Source: Tritrichomonas musculus (Eukaryota > Parabasalia > Tritrichomonadida > Tritrichomonadidae). Taken from it: a DNA stretch of 33,780 nt. The position numbers were made by a program, and so were the translations under genes. Below, piece after piece: positions 16,732 through 27,000 of the stretch. Below the pieces are notes generated by a model that saw only the letters and a list, made by a program, of their open reading frames with translations, was not told the DNA's origin and ran no database searches. How positions within the stretch are numbered: the first letter of the stretch is position 1; each line of letters opens with the position of its first letter. The stretch lies in NCBI GenBank assembly GCA_039105265.1, contig JAPFFF010000173.1, positions 1 through 33,780 of the forward strand, given 5' to 3'.

Positions 16732-18792
16732 CTATAAATTCTTTTTCTTTTTAAGAGAATTATATCTCTTTTGTGCATCTGCGTTTCCAAGATCTGCAGA
16801 CTTTTGATAACATTCCAAAGCTTTATGATAATCTAATTTAATTCCTTTTCCGCTTTCATAAAGGAAACCCAAGTTAAGCAAAGCTGGAGCATGTCCAAGC
16901 TCACTTGCTTTTTTGAAGTATTCAAATGCTTTTGTAAAACTTTGCTTAACTCCCATTCCATTCCTATAAAGTGATCCTAGATTAAAATATGCAGCAGGAT
17001 CGCCCAGTTCTGCTGCTTTTTCGTAATAATCGATTGCTTTAGAATAATCTTGGTCAACTCCTTTACCATTTTGATAAAGAAAAGCGAGATTATTGTAAGC
17101 AAATGCATTTCCTTGTTCTGCTGCTTTTTCATAATGTCTAATCGCCGTTGAATAGTTTTGCTTTACACCATTTCCTTTTTCATAAAGACATCCTAGATTA
17201 TATGATGCTGAAGAATCGCCGAGTTCAGCCGCTTTTTTGTAATAATCAAGCGCTTTTTCAGAATCTTGAGCAACCCCAATTCCATTTCGATAAAGGAAAC
17301 CAAGATTATTATATGCAAATGGATTTCCTAGGTCTTTCGATTTCTGGTAAAACTCAATAGCTTTTGTATAATTTTTTTCAACACCATATCCATTCTTATA
17401 ACAAAATCCAATTCTATTGAGCCCGTTTGAATTTCCTTGATCAGCTGATTTTTGATAATATGACGAAGCATTTTTGAAACTTTTAGTGACACCTTCTCCA
17501 TTTTCATAAAGAAGGCCCAAGAGATAAGACGCATAACTGTTCCCTTTATCTGATGATTGCCTAAAATATGTTGCTGCTAATGCATTATTACGCTCTTTTT
17601 CATTACCAAGAATCGCATCAAGCCCTAAAATTAAATCACCACTTGAACTTGCATAATTATCTAATTGGCTTTGCAATTTTGCATTTTTGTTTTTAAGTTT
17701 GTTTACTTTTTCTTCAAGAGCTTCCTTTTCTTCTTCCAATTGTTTATATTTTTGGACCATATCATTTTTTTCATCTTGAGCTTGGCTTAGCCTCAGCTGA
17801 ATCTGGGTATTGCTTGAAGCAAAACTGCTGTGAACTGATTTGGATTCACCTCTAGCTTTTAATAGCTTCTGAACGTAATTAGTAACTTCGTTTTCTTTAA
17901 TTTTACCTGTAGCAAAAGAATAATCTGTTGACAATTGTTGAAATATTTCTTCAAAAGAAGGACGAGCTTCAACATTATTGTTCCAACATTGTTCAATAAG
18001 ATTCTTCATTTTTTTATTGACTCCTTTCTTGAATTTTGGACGAACTCCTTTTTGAACTTTTTTGGCCAATACAAATGGTGTCATATTTTTAATTTCATGG
18101 AAAGGAACCTCTCCTGTAACAATTTCATAAGCAAGAATACCAAAAGCGTAAACATCTACAGCGGCTGGATTAAAGATTTCTTCATCACCAAGTAATTCTG
18201 GAGACATGTATAATGGAGTACCAATATTACCAGTCATAGTAAGTTGTTTTGACTTTGTTAATTGTTCCGGAAAACACCTTGATAGCCCAAAGTCGCAAAC
18301 TCTTGGGTAATAATCAGAATCAATGAGAATATTATCTGGCTTTAAATCTCGATGAACTATTCCATTATCATGAAGGTATCGCATGGCGTCAGCAATACCA
18401 ATTAAGGTAATATATTTTTTTGTCGGATTCCAATTTGCATTAGCATCTTTTTTCCTTTCCATTTCAAGAGTTTTTTTCAATGACCCGTTGGGCAAATATT
18501 CTGTAATAATTGCTGGCTCAAGTCTGCCTGAATCATGAAATGACTGAAAGTTAACACCTATGAATTTAATAATCGATGGATGGTCTAGCTGATAGAGTGT
18601 TAATGATTCACGTAAAAATAATTTCTGATCATTTCCATCGAACGAATTATTGGTATGTATGATTTTAGCTGCACAAAGCGAGTTATCTTGTAAATTTTCA
18701 GCAATATAAACAGTGCCAAAAGCTCCTTTTCCAATATCTTTATCGTGAAGCTTATAATCCTTAGTATCAAAAAAAACTCCTTCAAAATCCAT
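16732..18792 (-). CDS. Protein kinase with coiled coil and Sel1 repeats
   Basis: A 686-residue protein with a complete kinase domain at about residues 14-290: the glycine loop IGKGAFGTVY, the lysine in CAAKII, HRDLKPDN, DFG, GTPLYMSPE and a C-lobe arginine in EARPSF. All catalytic residues are present, so it should be an active Ser/Thr kinase, tyrosine-kinase-like in flavour. A Lys/Glu-rich coiled coil follows at about 330-380. Seven full Sel1 repeats and a partial one occupy about 410-680 (pattern AYNNLGFLY.NG.GV.QDY.KA..YY.KAAE.G). It is smaller and much more canonical than the kinase/Sel1 gene at 7575-12260, so the two are distant relatives rather than recent duplicates. The start is the first ATG, with TCAACAA immediately upstream. 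It is divergent from the CTL-like gene. Confidence 0.93.
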   Translation of the reverse strand: MDFEGVFFDTKDYKLHDKDIGKGAFGTVYIAENLQDNSLCAAKIIHTNNSFDGNDQKLFLRESLTLYQLDHPSIIKFIGVNFQSFHDSGRLEPAIITEYLPNGSLKKTLEMERKKDANANWNPTKKYITLIGIADAMRYLHDNGIVHRDLKPDNILIDSDYYPRVCDFGLSRCFPEQLTKSKQLTMTGNIGTPLYMSPELLGDEEIFNPAAVDVYAFGILAYEIVTGEVPFHEIKNMTPFVLAKKVQKGVRPKFKKGVNKKMKNLIEQCWNNNVEARPSFEEIFQQLSTDYSFATGKIKENEVTNYVQKLLKARGESKSVHSSFASSNTQIQLRLSQAQDEKNDMVQKYKQLEEEKEALEEKVNKLKNKNAKLQSQLDNYASSSGDLILGLDAILGNEKERNNALAATYFRQSSDKGNSYASYLLGLLYENGEGVTKSFKNASSYYQKSADQGNSNGLNRIGFCYKNGYGVEKNYTKAIEFYQKSKDLGNPFAYNNLGFLYRNGIGVAQDSEKALDYYKKAAELGDSSASYNLGCLYEKGNGVKQNYSTAIRHYEKAAEQGNAFAYNNLAFLYQNGKGVDQDYSKAIDYYEKAAELGDPAAYFNLGSLYRNGMGVKQSFTKAFEYFKKASELGHAPALLNLGFLYESGKGIKLDYHKALECYQKSADLGNADAQKRYNSLKKKKNL

Positions 18793-18976
18793 TTGTTGAG
18801 AGTTCTAACGTATTCCTTCTCAAAAATTCTATATGGCTTATAATTTGAATGCCTTTTTTTCTCATTTAAATTTCCAATTAAAAAAAAAGTTCTAGCCGAT
18901 TTTTTCTGAAGTACGATACAGGGTCAATATTGACCTTAACCGCTGGGGCCAAAGAGATTAGGGGCAAAAAATATCT

Positions 18977-18977
<1 letters not shown>

Positions 18978-19011
<34 letters not shown>
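18978..19011. repeat. A34 homopolymer
   Basis: Thirty-four consecutive A residues, about 108 bp before the CTL-like start, between divergent genes. Confidence 0.9.
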
Positions 19012-19013
<2 letters not shown>

Positions 19014-19111
19014 GATTATATAATTTTTCTTTTATAAATTAGTAAAATTTATGATATCAGAAAAATTTTGAAACAAAAATTTAGCATAAACTTTTTGTAT
19101 AATTTATAAAA

Positions 19112-19117
19112 TCATTA
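19112..19117 (+). promoter_or_regulatory. Candidate initiator (Inr) TCATTA
   Basis: TCATTA matches the Trichomonas vaginalis initiator consensus TCA(+1)Y(T/A). Transcription from its A would give a 5-nt leader before the ATG at 19119, within the short range usual for trichomonads. Confidence 0.5.
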
Positions 19118-19118
19118 A

Positions 19119-20681
19119 ATGCTTGAAAATGATATGCTTCAACCTGGGCAGCACCCAATTGAAAGAAGAGTAAAAACAGATACTCTATTTCTGTATTTTT
19201 CATGGCCTTTATTTTTTGCGATTCTTCAAGTTTTTATTTTTGTTATCAGTTTTGGACGAACTTTTTCTTTTATCCATCCAGCAGATTCAAATGGTCTTCG
19301 GTGTGGAATTGACAATTCATTATTATTTTCAAATTTAACAGACTTTAAAAATAATAATTATTTATCATATAAATCAAAATGTATATCAAAATGCGACGGA
19401 AATCCTTTTTTATCTTATTGCATACCAACAACAAGAAAAAAATTGCGTGAGTCGCCTTTTTTCTTTAAATTGGTTAGTGATTTTCGCTCCTATTATTCGT
19501 TTTCAATCTTTTTGATTATTTTAACAGTAGTTTTTTCCTTTCCTTTAAGTTTTATATGTGCTAAATTTGCTAAATTTATAGTTTATACCCTTATTTTATT
19601 TGTTGCTATAACTACAACATACTTTACATATCAATCTATTAGATATAAAGCCTACCCGATTTTGTTTGATACACTTTTTTTTGGATTGACATATTTACTT
19701 CTTTTATTTTATATCAAGCGAAGATTAAATATTATCAGCCCTTTATTAACATCGTCATTTAAATTCTTGTTTAAAGCGAAATCAATTCTTCTTGCTCCAC
19801 TTTTCCTTATTTCTTTATCATTATTAGTTCTACTTTTCACCATTTTAGGGGTTTTATTTACGAATGGAGTTGTAAAATATAATGTTAAATCGAGTATACT
19901 AACACAAACATATTCACTAAAAACGGAGCAGCATTCATCATTAATTATGACGAAAGTATTGTTTATTTTTCTTGGTATTTGGATGATTAATTTTCTTTTT
20001 GTTTTAGCTCGAATGTCAATCTCATACATAACATCAGCAATTTATTTCAATCATCACATTCCCACTTTTTCAGAATCATTATCCATTATTTTGACTTATC
20101 ATTCAGGAACCGTATTTTTCGGCTCCTTTGTCTGCTTCATGCTAGAAGCACTTTCAACATTTTTTGCTTATTTGCAAAAGTGGCTTGAAAAGACAAAAAA
20201 CAGTTTTGTAAAGTTTCTACTTAAATGTATCCTCAATGTTTGCTTCATTCTCGTCCGTTTTGTCGAGGAGATCAATAGGATATCTTTCGTGTACACGGCA
20301 ATTGAAGGCGTATCGTTCTGGGATGGATGTAAAAAGGCTGCTAATTTGTTCAAGATCGAGTCAATTTTGTCAATTGACGTCTTAATGAGGAACATATTCT
20401 TCGGTGCCAGAATAATTGTCTCTTCATTGGCCGGAATTGCTACTTATTTCTACGTGAGAGACATGAATCTAATGAATCCTCATTTGGCCGTCATTTTTGT
20501 ATCGTTGACCGTTTACTTTGTCCTGAAAACGATCGATGTTGTCGTCAGCACAACGAGCCAGACTCTCCTCGTTTGCATGCTCGAGGATGCGAAAGATGAA
20601 GGCGCTTACGCGCCAGCCGAGGTGAAGACAATCATGGTGTGGCTTAGAGAAAGAGTCGGATTCAATTCTAATCACGCATAA
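19119..20681 (+). CDS. Choline-transporter-like membrane protein (SLC44/CTL family)
   Basis: A 520-residue multi-pass membrane protein. A first hydrophobic helix at about 27-48 leads to an extracellular loop with DSNGLRCG, matching the DS.G..CG signature of CTL proteins, and further cysteines (CISKC, SYC). About nine more hydrophobic segments follow to residue ~480. The C-terminal part (RISFVYTAIEG.SFWDGCKKAANLF) fits the conserved CTL C-terminal block. CTL/SLC44 proteins move choline or related lipid precursors across the plasma or internal membranes; substrate cannot be read here. Composition shifts strongly along the gene: 13/60 GC at 19561-19620 against 31/60 at 20521-20580. The start is an ATG 5 nt after a consensus-like initiator; Met6 is an alternative. 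Confidence 0.85.
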   Translation: MLENDMLQPGQHPIERRVKTDTLFLYFSWPLFFAILQVFIFVISFGRTFSFIHPADSNGLRCGIDNSLLFSNLTDFKNNNYLSYKSKCISKCDGNPFLSYCIPTTRKKLRESPFFFKLVSDFRSYYSFSIFLIILTVVFSFPLSFICAKFAKFIVYTLILFVAITTTYFTYQSIRYKAYPILFDTLFFGLTYLLLLFYIKRRLNIISPLLTSSFKFLFKAKSILLAPLFLISLSLLVLLFTILGVLFTNGVVKYNVKSSILTQTYSLKTEQHSSLIMTKVLFIFLGIWMINFLFVLARMSISYITSAIYFNHHIPTFSESLSIILTYHSGTVFFGSFVCFMLEALSTFFAYLQKWLEKTKNSFVKFLLKCILNVCFILVRFVEEINRISFVYTAIEGVSFWDGCKKAANLFKIESILSIDVLMRNIFFGARIIVSSLAGIATYFYVRDMNLMNPHLAVIFVSLTVYFVLKTIDVVVSTTSQTLLVCMLEDAKDEGAYAPAEVKTIMVWLRERVGFNSNHA

Positions 20682-21074
20682 CATTGTTTTTAGTTTTAAT
20701 AAATATTATTTTTCATTCTAAAAAAATTTTTTTTTATTTTACTGCATATTTGCAAGCAATTAACAAATGATTAAAAAAAGATATTGATATTTCAAATATT
20801 GTATTCTATTTGAGAATAGCATATACTATACAACTGGCCTTGTGCATTATAATGTTGTTTTTGTTCTATTTTCAAAAGAAGTGCTGTGCATGCCTTACTT
20901 GAGTTTAAAATTGAACTTTTTGAATTTGAAGTTCAAAAAGTACTGCATTTTTCATGTTTTGTTGAAATTCAGCTCATTTGAAGAGTATTTTTAGTATAAA
21001 CATAAAAGTAAACTAAAAAAAATTTTATACAAATATACAAAATAAAGACAATTATATAATAAATAATATGAACA
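20682..21074. other. Convergent spacer with a switchable hairpin
   Basis: 393 bp between the CTL-like and BEACH gene ends. ACTTTTTGAA (20915-20924) pairs with TTCAAAAAGT (20932-20941). An alternative pairs TTGAACTT (20911-20918) with AAGTTCAA (20929-20936). The two stems exclude each other. No gene is supported. Confidence 0.6.
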
Positions 21075-24000
21075 TTATGAATGGTAAGGAACAACCAATA
21101 TAGAATTATCTTTTCCAGTGCAGTAAAGAACATTTTGCTCGGAAATATAAGAAATGGAATTGGTGCAAAAAGGAGAATTATAGAATGGCCTTTCAAATTT
21201 AGCAAAGAACACTTCAAAGTGATACATATTACCAGAATCAGTTGCAACGAAAGCGAAATCGAATCCGTCTCTAGATCGATAAGTTTCAATTGCAGTCAGC
21301 TCTTCTCCAGGAGGCAACTCTGTCTGCCTTATCTTCATTCCGTTTGCTGAAAAAAAAACTAAAATGTTAGAACTTTTTGAATCGGAATTGATCGTCGTGT
21401 ATTTAGCATAAACGATGACGAATCCCCAGGAAGGTGTAATTTTTATTCTTTGAGGGACGGCTTCTCCAATTTCAGCAATTTGAATGCATCGCCGATCATT
21501 TATTGAATAAAATTGAACGAAACCGTCATTTGTCCCACAAACTAACAAATCAAAAATAACCGAAATTTGAACACAATTTATTTCATCACGATAGGTCGGT
21601 AACGTAAATAACGGTTTTGACAAATTATTGGCCGACCAAATAGACGTTAAATTTTCACCGCAGGTGGCGATGACATCTTCGCTGATGCAGATGTGGCTTA
21701 TCTCGTAATTCACCCTTCCTGATTTAGAGGAAACTTTTTCAAAGGGTCTGAACAAATAAAAAAATAAACGGTCGTTCGAGCAGCATGCGAAAGAATTGCC
21801 CGTAATGCAATCGCCAATCAAACAGAGCTTGTCAAATTTTGTCTGACTGATGAATGATGTTTGCTTTTCAATTGACTCGTTAAAAACCGTCGTAACCGTT
21901 TTGTTTTTGATGCTCAAACAAACGATCCGACTACTCGAATCAATGACAATTCCCGATATGAAGGAGTCTCTGGCTCTTGGACTCTTCTGCGGCGCTTTAA
22001 TGTTGAACTTGGAGGCGGCGCTTGGGTTGCTGCTCACACTGGCGGTTGAATTAACCGCCAAATTCGCGTTTTCCTCAATTTTAGCAATTGAGAAGGACGA
22101 TAGAAGAATTTGATTGACGCCGAATGTGATCGTCTCCTCATTTTTGACCATGTTGTGGTGGCATATGCGGCTGCCTTTCATCGTGGGCGGTTGGCGCTGG
22201 GGATGGGGAGTTTTGAATAATTGAATTGGTATTTGGCCGACTTCGGAAAGAACTGTTTCTACATGTTTCGGATCGACGTTGATTTCTTTTCGCTCTAGAC
22301 GCGACCAAATGTCGCTGTACATTAGTGGATAAAACGTATTGTCGGCTTTTTCTGCTTCAGGGCCTCTTTGTTTGAAACCCCAGATTAGATCAATCCATTT
22401 GTGAATGTTCATTGAAACATAGTTGCTTTCTAACGCTTTTCTATTCATATAAACAAATACATTTGATGAATTCATGGCCCAGTTTGGCAGATTAACATAT
22501 CCTGGGAATTTTTTATTTAATATTTCTAATTTGGTTTGAGTTTTTGGTGAACTTTTTTCATGATTAGCATTTGATTGTTCATCATTTATATTTTTCACAT
22601 TTTTATTTATATCTGAATTCAAGTCCGTATTAATAATAATATGATCAGATGAATTTGAACAGTCAGGAATGATTGAGTCTGTTTGAATACTGATATTAGA
22701 GTTGGCTGCTGGTTCATTAATATTACTAGACCCAGTGAGATCAAAATTTTCTTTGTTTAAAAGAAATTCTGGATTGATAAAGAATTCTGGAATAAGTTCC
22801 ATAAAATCCGTTTTTAAAGTAGTTGCGTTTTTGTAGGCAAGAGGAATCGATTTGAATATTTTTGTGATTGCTTCAAATCTTCCACTGTGATAGTTAACGT
22901 GCATTGTAGTGAATGGTTCAATTCGGACAAGATATGATAATACAATTAATGGCGAAATGTAGCCATTTTGATATAAATGAGCAGGAATGGATTCACCGCT
23001 ATTAACTGAATTAGATTTAAGAATTTTTAAACGATCTTCATTAATAGCTCCCATTGGTTTTGATAAATCTCGGAAAGATTTTGGATCATCAAGATCCAAC
23101 TTATCAGAAGTATAATCTGAAATAACCCACGGCATTATTGGATATGCTGATAAATCATTAAACGTCCTACTACTGAATTCATTTAATTTTAATAGATATT
23201 CAAATGTTGAAATCTCATAATTTACCCATTTTTCTGTATACTCATGAATTGTATTATGAGTCATAAAAGGTAAGAAATATTTCATTAAGTTACTATTATT
23301 ACATTTTGGAATATCTATGAAATAAGATTTTCCATTTTTCTTAAAAATTTCAAAAGCTGTTGGTCTATGCAACCTATTTCTCAGCAATATTTCACGAATA
23401 TCAGAAAAAAAGATTGGTTTTCTATTGATAATAAAAGCATCAAAAAATACTTCAAAAACACCTTCATAACATCCTTGTGGCTTGATCAAAACAGCTTCCT
23501 TTCGAAATGCTGGACTGCTTTTTAAGTATTTTTCATAAGAAAACGATGAAGAAGAAATATGTTCGTAATAATTAGATGCTGAATTAGAAATTGAAGGGCG
23601 TAAAGTTTGGAAAAAGATACCATATAATTTCTTCTTACTTCGAAAATCATCATTTTTAAGCTTTGCCTCCTTTAACGAGCCGATATCTCTAGCGATTGAA
23701 GCGTCAATGTGATCATTATAAAACTCGTTATTTAACGTCATTTTCAATGGATAATAAGAATCATTAAAAATCAGATGTGAAGAACGTTTATAATGATTTT
23801 TAACCATAGCAGCGTTTTTAGCGCTATTCCATCTTCCTTTATAACGATGCATTTCATTCCACATTTGTTGCCAAACATGAAGGATATCAAATCTGATCAT
23901 CATACGATTAAACAAAATTTCATTTTTAACGCAAAGATTAGTTTCTTTCAACAAATTATAATTACTTGTTGACAAATTAGTGAAAATCTTCTCATTTTTA

Positions 24001-27000
24001 ACGTTCTGCTCGTTCCAAGAGACATAATCAGAAGCCATTTTCACCATTTCAGATCCGAAAATTTCAGGTTTATTTTGTTCTGAAAATTCTTGAAGGAAAG
24101 AGAAGGAAGCGGATTTACTAAATGATTGTTTTGTTGAAAGAATGTTCGATAGATCGATTCCTTTTCTTTCGGCACTGTAAAAAATGAACGATAACAAACT
24201 GCTTGGAATTTTGCTGACGTAATTTGAAATGTTTATTCGTTGCAGATGAGTCCGCGCCATTGCCGGATTCACTCTGAATATGAAGGCTGTCAGTATCAAG
24301 TCTTGTGTCAATAATGTCGGCTTAAAGTAGAGCTCAAACAGCTTTAGACAATGAAATGATAAGGAAGAGTCTTGCCAATTTCCATTCTCATCAAGTCTTG
24401 GACAAAACTGGAATGAAAACTTGCGACTTGTATTGCAAATTTCCTCCAATTTGGTCACAATCAAATCAGGCTTGACAATATTAATTAAATTTCCTTTGTT
24501 CATCCCACTTTTTGAGGGATTTTTTTCGGTTTGATCGTTGAAAGGTGAATTGTCAACAACTTTTTGAATCCACTCTGAAACATCAGTTTTCGAGCGAAAC
24601 AGGATTGTGTTGTAGGCGATTTTGAGGATGCTGTGGACAAAATCAACCTGGTACATTTCGGGGTGCTCTGAAATTAAGGTGAACTGAAGATTCAGAAATA
24701 GATTCAATTGCTGATCGGGAATTCTATCAACAACGATGCTGATCAATTTGACCATGATTGACGCTTCTTTAATTTTGGGGAAGTTGTTGTTAAACAAGAA
24801 GCAGAAGTTTTTTTGCTTGTCAACATTTTCAATGCTGCATAACAACAAAAGGAGCCAAAAAAGCCTCTCAAATGAATTGACCAAAAACTTTGACGGTTTG
24901 ATCGTCTCTGCGAGATATTCAATTGCTTCATTCCCACAATTTAAGGCAATCAAAGCACAAAGTGGATAAACTTCAGGATTCGTTGAATTTGTGATCTTGA
25001 CAACAATCTTTAACGCCTTCATTGTGCAGATTCCGGCGGTTATTTTGCTCATCAGGATTCGAATGTGCTGGATCAATGAGAATGACTTATTTTTAATGAA
25101 GTTCTTACGATGACAAATCATGACAATTTCTAAAACAGAACAAAAAATGTCTTCATCATTCAATTCTAACAAATTGTGAAGAAGTGAAATGAACTGAACA
25201 TTTTGTGAGATGACACTGTCAGATTCCCTCCGTGAAAGTAACGTCCTTTTCAAAACTTCAAGATAAGAATAGATTATTTTTTGATCGTTTTTGATCGTAC
25301 AATATTCAATTGTATTCAAAAAGTCGTTACTTGTGTATTCAATTTCTGAAACCTTCAGAAAAAGTTTTATTAAATTTTCAATGATCTTCGGTTGCTCGTA
25401 ATAATCACGCATCACAAGAAGCAAGAATGGAATCGACGTGATTTTGACAATCTGTTCTTTGTAGTCGGAGAACAAATTTGAGTGCCAGTGCTGCGTGATT
25501 AGACGGAAAACTTCCGCTTCAGCGCGGCCCCAGATGTCGAAATTCAAGACAATCAAAGAGAGTATTTTCTGCTTCAGCTCTGGAACAAGAACTACGTTCA
25601 AAAGAGCCGCTATTTGGAGATATATGGAAAAGTTTAGGTTCGATGAATTGCACAAAGAAAGCAAGTGCGAAATCGCTTCAGTGCATTTGTTCTCAAAAAA
25701 TGAAATTTGAGCGCTTTTCCCACATTGAATGACAGCGACGATCATCTCAACCGTAAAGTCAGCAAAAGCTGGCACTTTTTTCTGCTCAAAAGTGACGAAG
25801 TCAAACTCAACAAATGGAAGAATAAGTGAGTGGACTTTCGCCTTCCTGATGAAAATGTCAGCCAGTGAAGTGGGCATCTCAAATAATTGACCATTATGGT
25901 CAATTTGTACATCATTAGTCACGCATATTGGCGCGAGATGTCCTTCCTTTTCTTCGAAGTTGACAGTGAGCAAAGGGTCATTAGAAGACGCAATCTGGTA
26001 CGAGTCATTCTCCCAACAGAAAAAGTTATCCTCACAATTTTTATTGTGAGGAAAAACTGAAAAACATGCAAAATATCCTTTTGGAATTATCTCGGCGGTT
26101 GAACCGATTTTAACCGAAACCGTTTGTTCATAAAAACGTCTCAAATTCAAGTCTTTCATTTCAGTCTCATTTCCATCGATATCAATCGAAACGACGGCTG
26201 CAAAGTTTGGAATAGTCTGCTTTGCTATGCTGCTTGTCAGGTCGATAAAGTGGTTAAAAACCGTCGAATTTGAAGGACTTAGGCTGAAGTTGAATGAAAG
26301 AGGATTCTTTTTCGTAGTTGAGAATACTGGATTCGAATTCAAAGCGAGCTGCGAATTCGATGGTGAAAATGACGGCGGTTGTAATTGGCCTGAATTGAGC
26401 ATGCTTAATGGAGTGTAGTCAGAATTGTTGAAACTTTTGCTTCCGTTCTTCATTCGACTTGCATTTGACGTTGAACGAAGCGAGCATGATTCAATGCTCG
26501 ACTGACTCGAATGACGACTCAAGTTTGATCCGTGATCGAATACAAACTTAACACGAACGAGCTGCCATTTTCCGAGCTGCAAATTTGACTCGAATTGAAT
26601 TTTTTTTTCATGTTTTCGAATGTGATTTACGACAATTTCTTGCCTCTTTTCAAAGGACACTGATATCGTAATGCCTTTCCCTTTCGAGTCCAGAATCGAG
26701 CACAGCTGGATTGTTGAATGGTCCAGTTGGTATGGCTCTATGAAAAGATAAAAGGCAATTTCAAAGGACTTCTGAAAATGAGTTGAATCAACATTCATCA
26801 CATCAAGCTTCGATGAAAAAGATAGATAAACTCGTGGCGTCTTGGAATAGTGAGTGAACAAAGACGTCAATGAGTGAAGAAGATAGGGAGAAAGAGCCGA
26901 GACATGCTTAGAGTCAATAGGACTCAGTAATTCAATAAAGTGAATCGCAGATCGCATCGAAGCGTGCACAGTGTAAATTGAAGTTAGAAGATTCAAAATG

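Larger units (their letters stand above)
18793..19118. promoter_or_regulatory. Divergent promoter region with 14-bp palindrome and A34 tract
   Basis: 326 bp between divergent kinase and CTL-like genes. It contains the perfect palindrome GGTCAATATTGACC (18922-18935) inside a GC-richer island (about 18895-18965), then a run of 34 A (18978-19011). The palindrome could bind a dimeric factor and the A-tract could exclude nucleosomes; both are inference. The minus-strand sequence AATACGTTA upstream of the kinase also occurs upstream of the RasGEF gene. Confidence 0.5.

Noticed and set aside
18895-18965. GC-richer island that reads as short protein in two frames
   Set aside because: Two frames look equally plausible, neither has a good start, and the island is under 80 bp between two promoters; a regulatory reading is simpler.
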